Of a stretch of 38,952 nt of DNA, positions 38,751-38,952 are shown in pieces. The notes under the pieces were generated by a model. The model was given only the letters and a program-made list of their open reading frames with translations, did no database searches and was not told the origin of the DNA. The translations under genes and the position numbers were made by a program. This DNA comes from Chara braunii (taxonomy: Eukaryota; Streptophyta; Charophyceae; Charales; Characeae), in the NCBI GenBank assembly GCA_003427395.1, contig BFEA01000524.1:94268-133219 (forward strand), in the 5' to 3' direction. Position 1 is the first letter of the stretch. Every line of letters starts with the position of its first letter.

Positions 38751-38952
38751 GGTGTGGAAGGACCGAGTCGCTAGGGGCACGTTGTCGAGCGCATCGGTCC
38801 GGCACCGCACCAGGGCAGCGCGGGACCCTCCCGGCCGCGTCACGCAGGAGTTGGTTCAAATCCTTCGTTGCAAATTATACATGTGGAGCTTCCGCAAGCC
38901 GCTCCGGCCGAGTGCGCCAGCCATACCTCTCGCGAGCCCCTACGACAGGATA
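38751..38952 (+). other. Start of the element C downstream (pol?) region
   Basis: One frame is open from about 38735 to the window end (GLEYEVWKDRVARGTLSS ...). It has no motif I recognise. It may be the start of pol or a frame-shifted continuation of gag. Confidence 0.35.

Larger units (their letters stand above)
35501..38952 (+). mobile_element. Element C: LTR retrotransposon, 5' part only
   Basis: Plus-strand element identified by an exact initiator tRNA-Met PBS (35736-35747) and a downstream gag. Pol and the 3' LTR lie beyond the window. Its gag is unlike those of A and B, so it is another family. The LTR start near 35501 is a guess. Confidence 0.8.

Noticed and set aside
38853-38863. 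GGTTCAAATCC, a B-box-like sequence suggesting a tRNA gene
   Set aside because: No A box at the proper distance upstream and no cloverleaf pairing; it lies in an open frame after element C gag.

Overview
The window is repeat-dominated eukaryotic nuclear DNA. I see no host protein-coding gene and no prokaryotic gene organisation. Three LTR retrotransposons of Ty3/gypsy type, at least four degenerate L1-type LINEs, several short retroposons and many poly(A)/poly(T) tracts and microsatellites cover almost all of it. Primer-binding sites complementary to initiator tRNA-Met (TGGTATCAGAGC), integrases ending in a chromodomain, L1-type LINEs and an inserted plastid-like LSU rRNA fragment point to a plant or streptophyte alga. 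A repeat-rich charophyte is my low-confidence guess.

Layout. 1-8088: element A, a chromovirus-like LTR element on the minus strand (3' LTR cut by the window edge, PPT, integrase+chromodomain, RNase H, RT, protease, gag, leader, PBS, 5' LTR). 8089-26230: a retroposon scrapyard. LINE1 (8739-12973), LINE2 (about 15352-17161), LINE4 (about 18402-20434) and LINE3 (20503 to about 26035, the most complete, with endonuclease, RT and zinc-finger regions) are all on the minus strand. Between them lie two copies of a ~300 bp poly(A)-tailed repeat (R1), a 452 bp retroposon with a 13 bp target-site duplication and a tRNA-like segment, and tandem repeats. 26445-34570: element B, a diverged relative of A on the minus strand, heavily mutated, with no recognisable 5' LTR and an organelle-type rRNA insertion in its integrase. 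34571-35500: unassigned sequence. About 35501-38952: element C, a different LTR retrotransposon on the plus strand, running out of the window after gag.

How the parts work together. A and B share one expression design. Gag and pol lie in different frames (-1), and in both copies gag ends in the heptamer GGGAAAC followed directly by TGA. Ten bases later comes an 8 bp stem in which two base pairs differ between A and B by changes on both sides, and the loop can pair downstream. This is a strong case for programmed -1 ribosomal frameshifting. A and B also share hairpins at the LTR tip and a tandem array of TGACGTGGCAC-like units in the leader. The LINEs supply an AP-endonuclease/RT machinery of the kind that mobilises poly(A)-tailed non-autonomous repeats such as R1. 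Three retroposon 3' tails here carry a hairpin whose arms differ in sequence but stay paired.

All coding regions are damaged. Much of element B's damage looks like CGA to TGA or CAG to TAG changes, as expected from cytosine-methylation decay. Runs of N at 14944-15203 and 26674-26708, and single Ns, mark assembly uncertainty, and the repeats flanking them may be artefacts.
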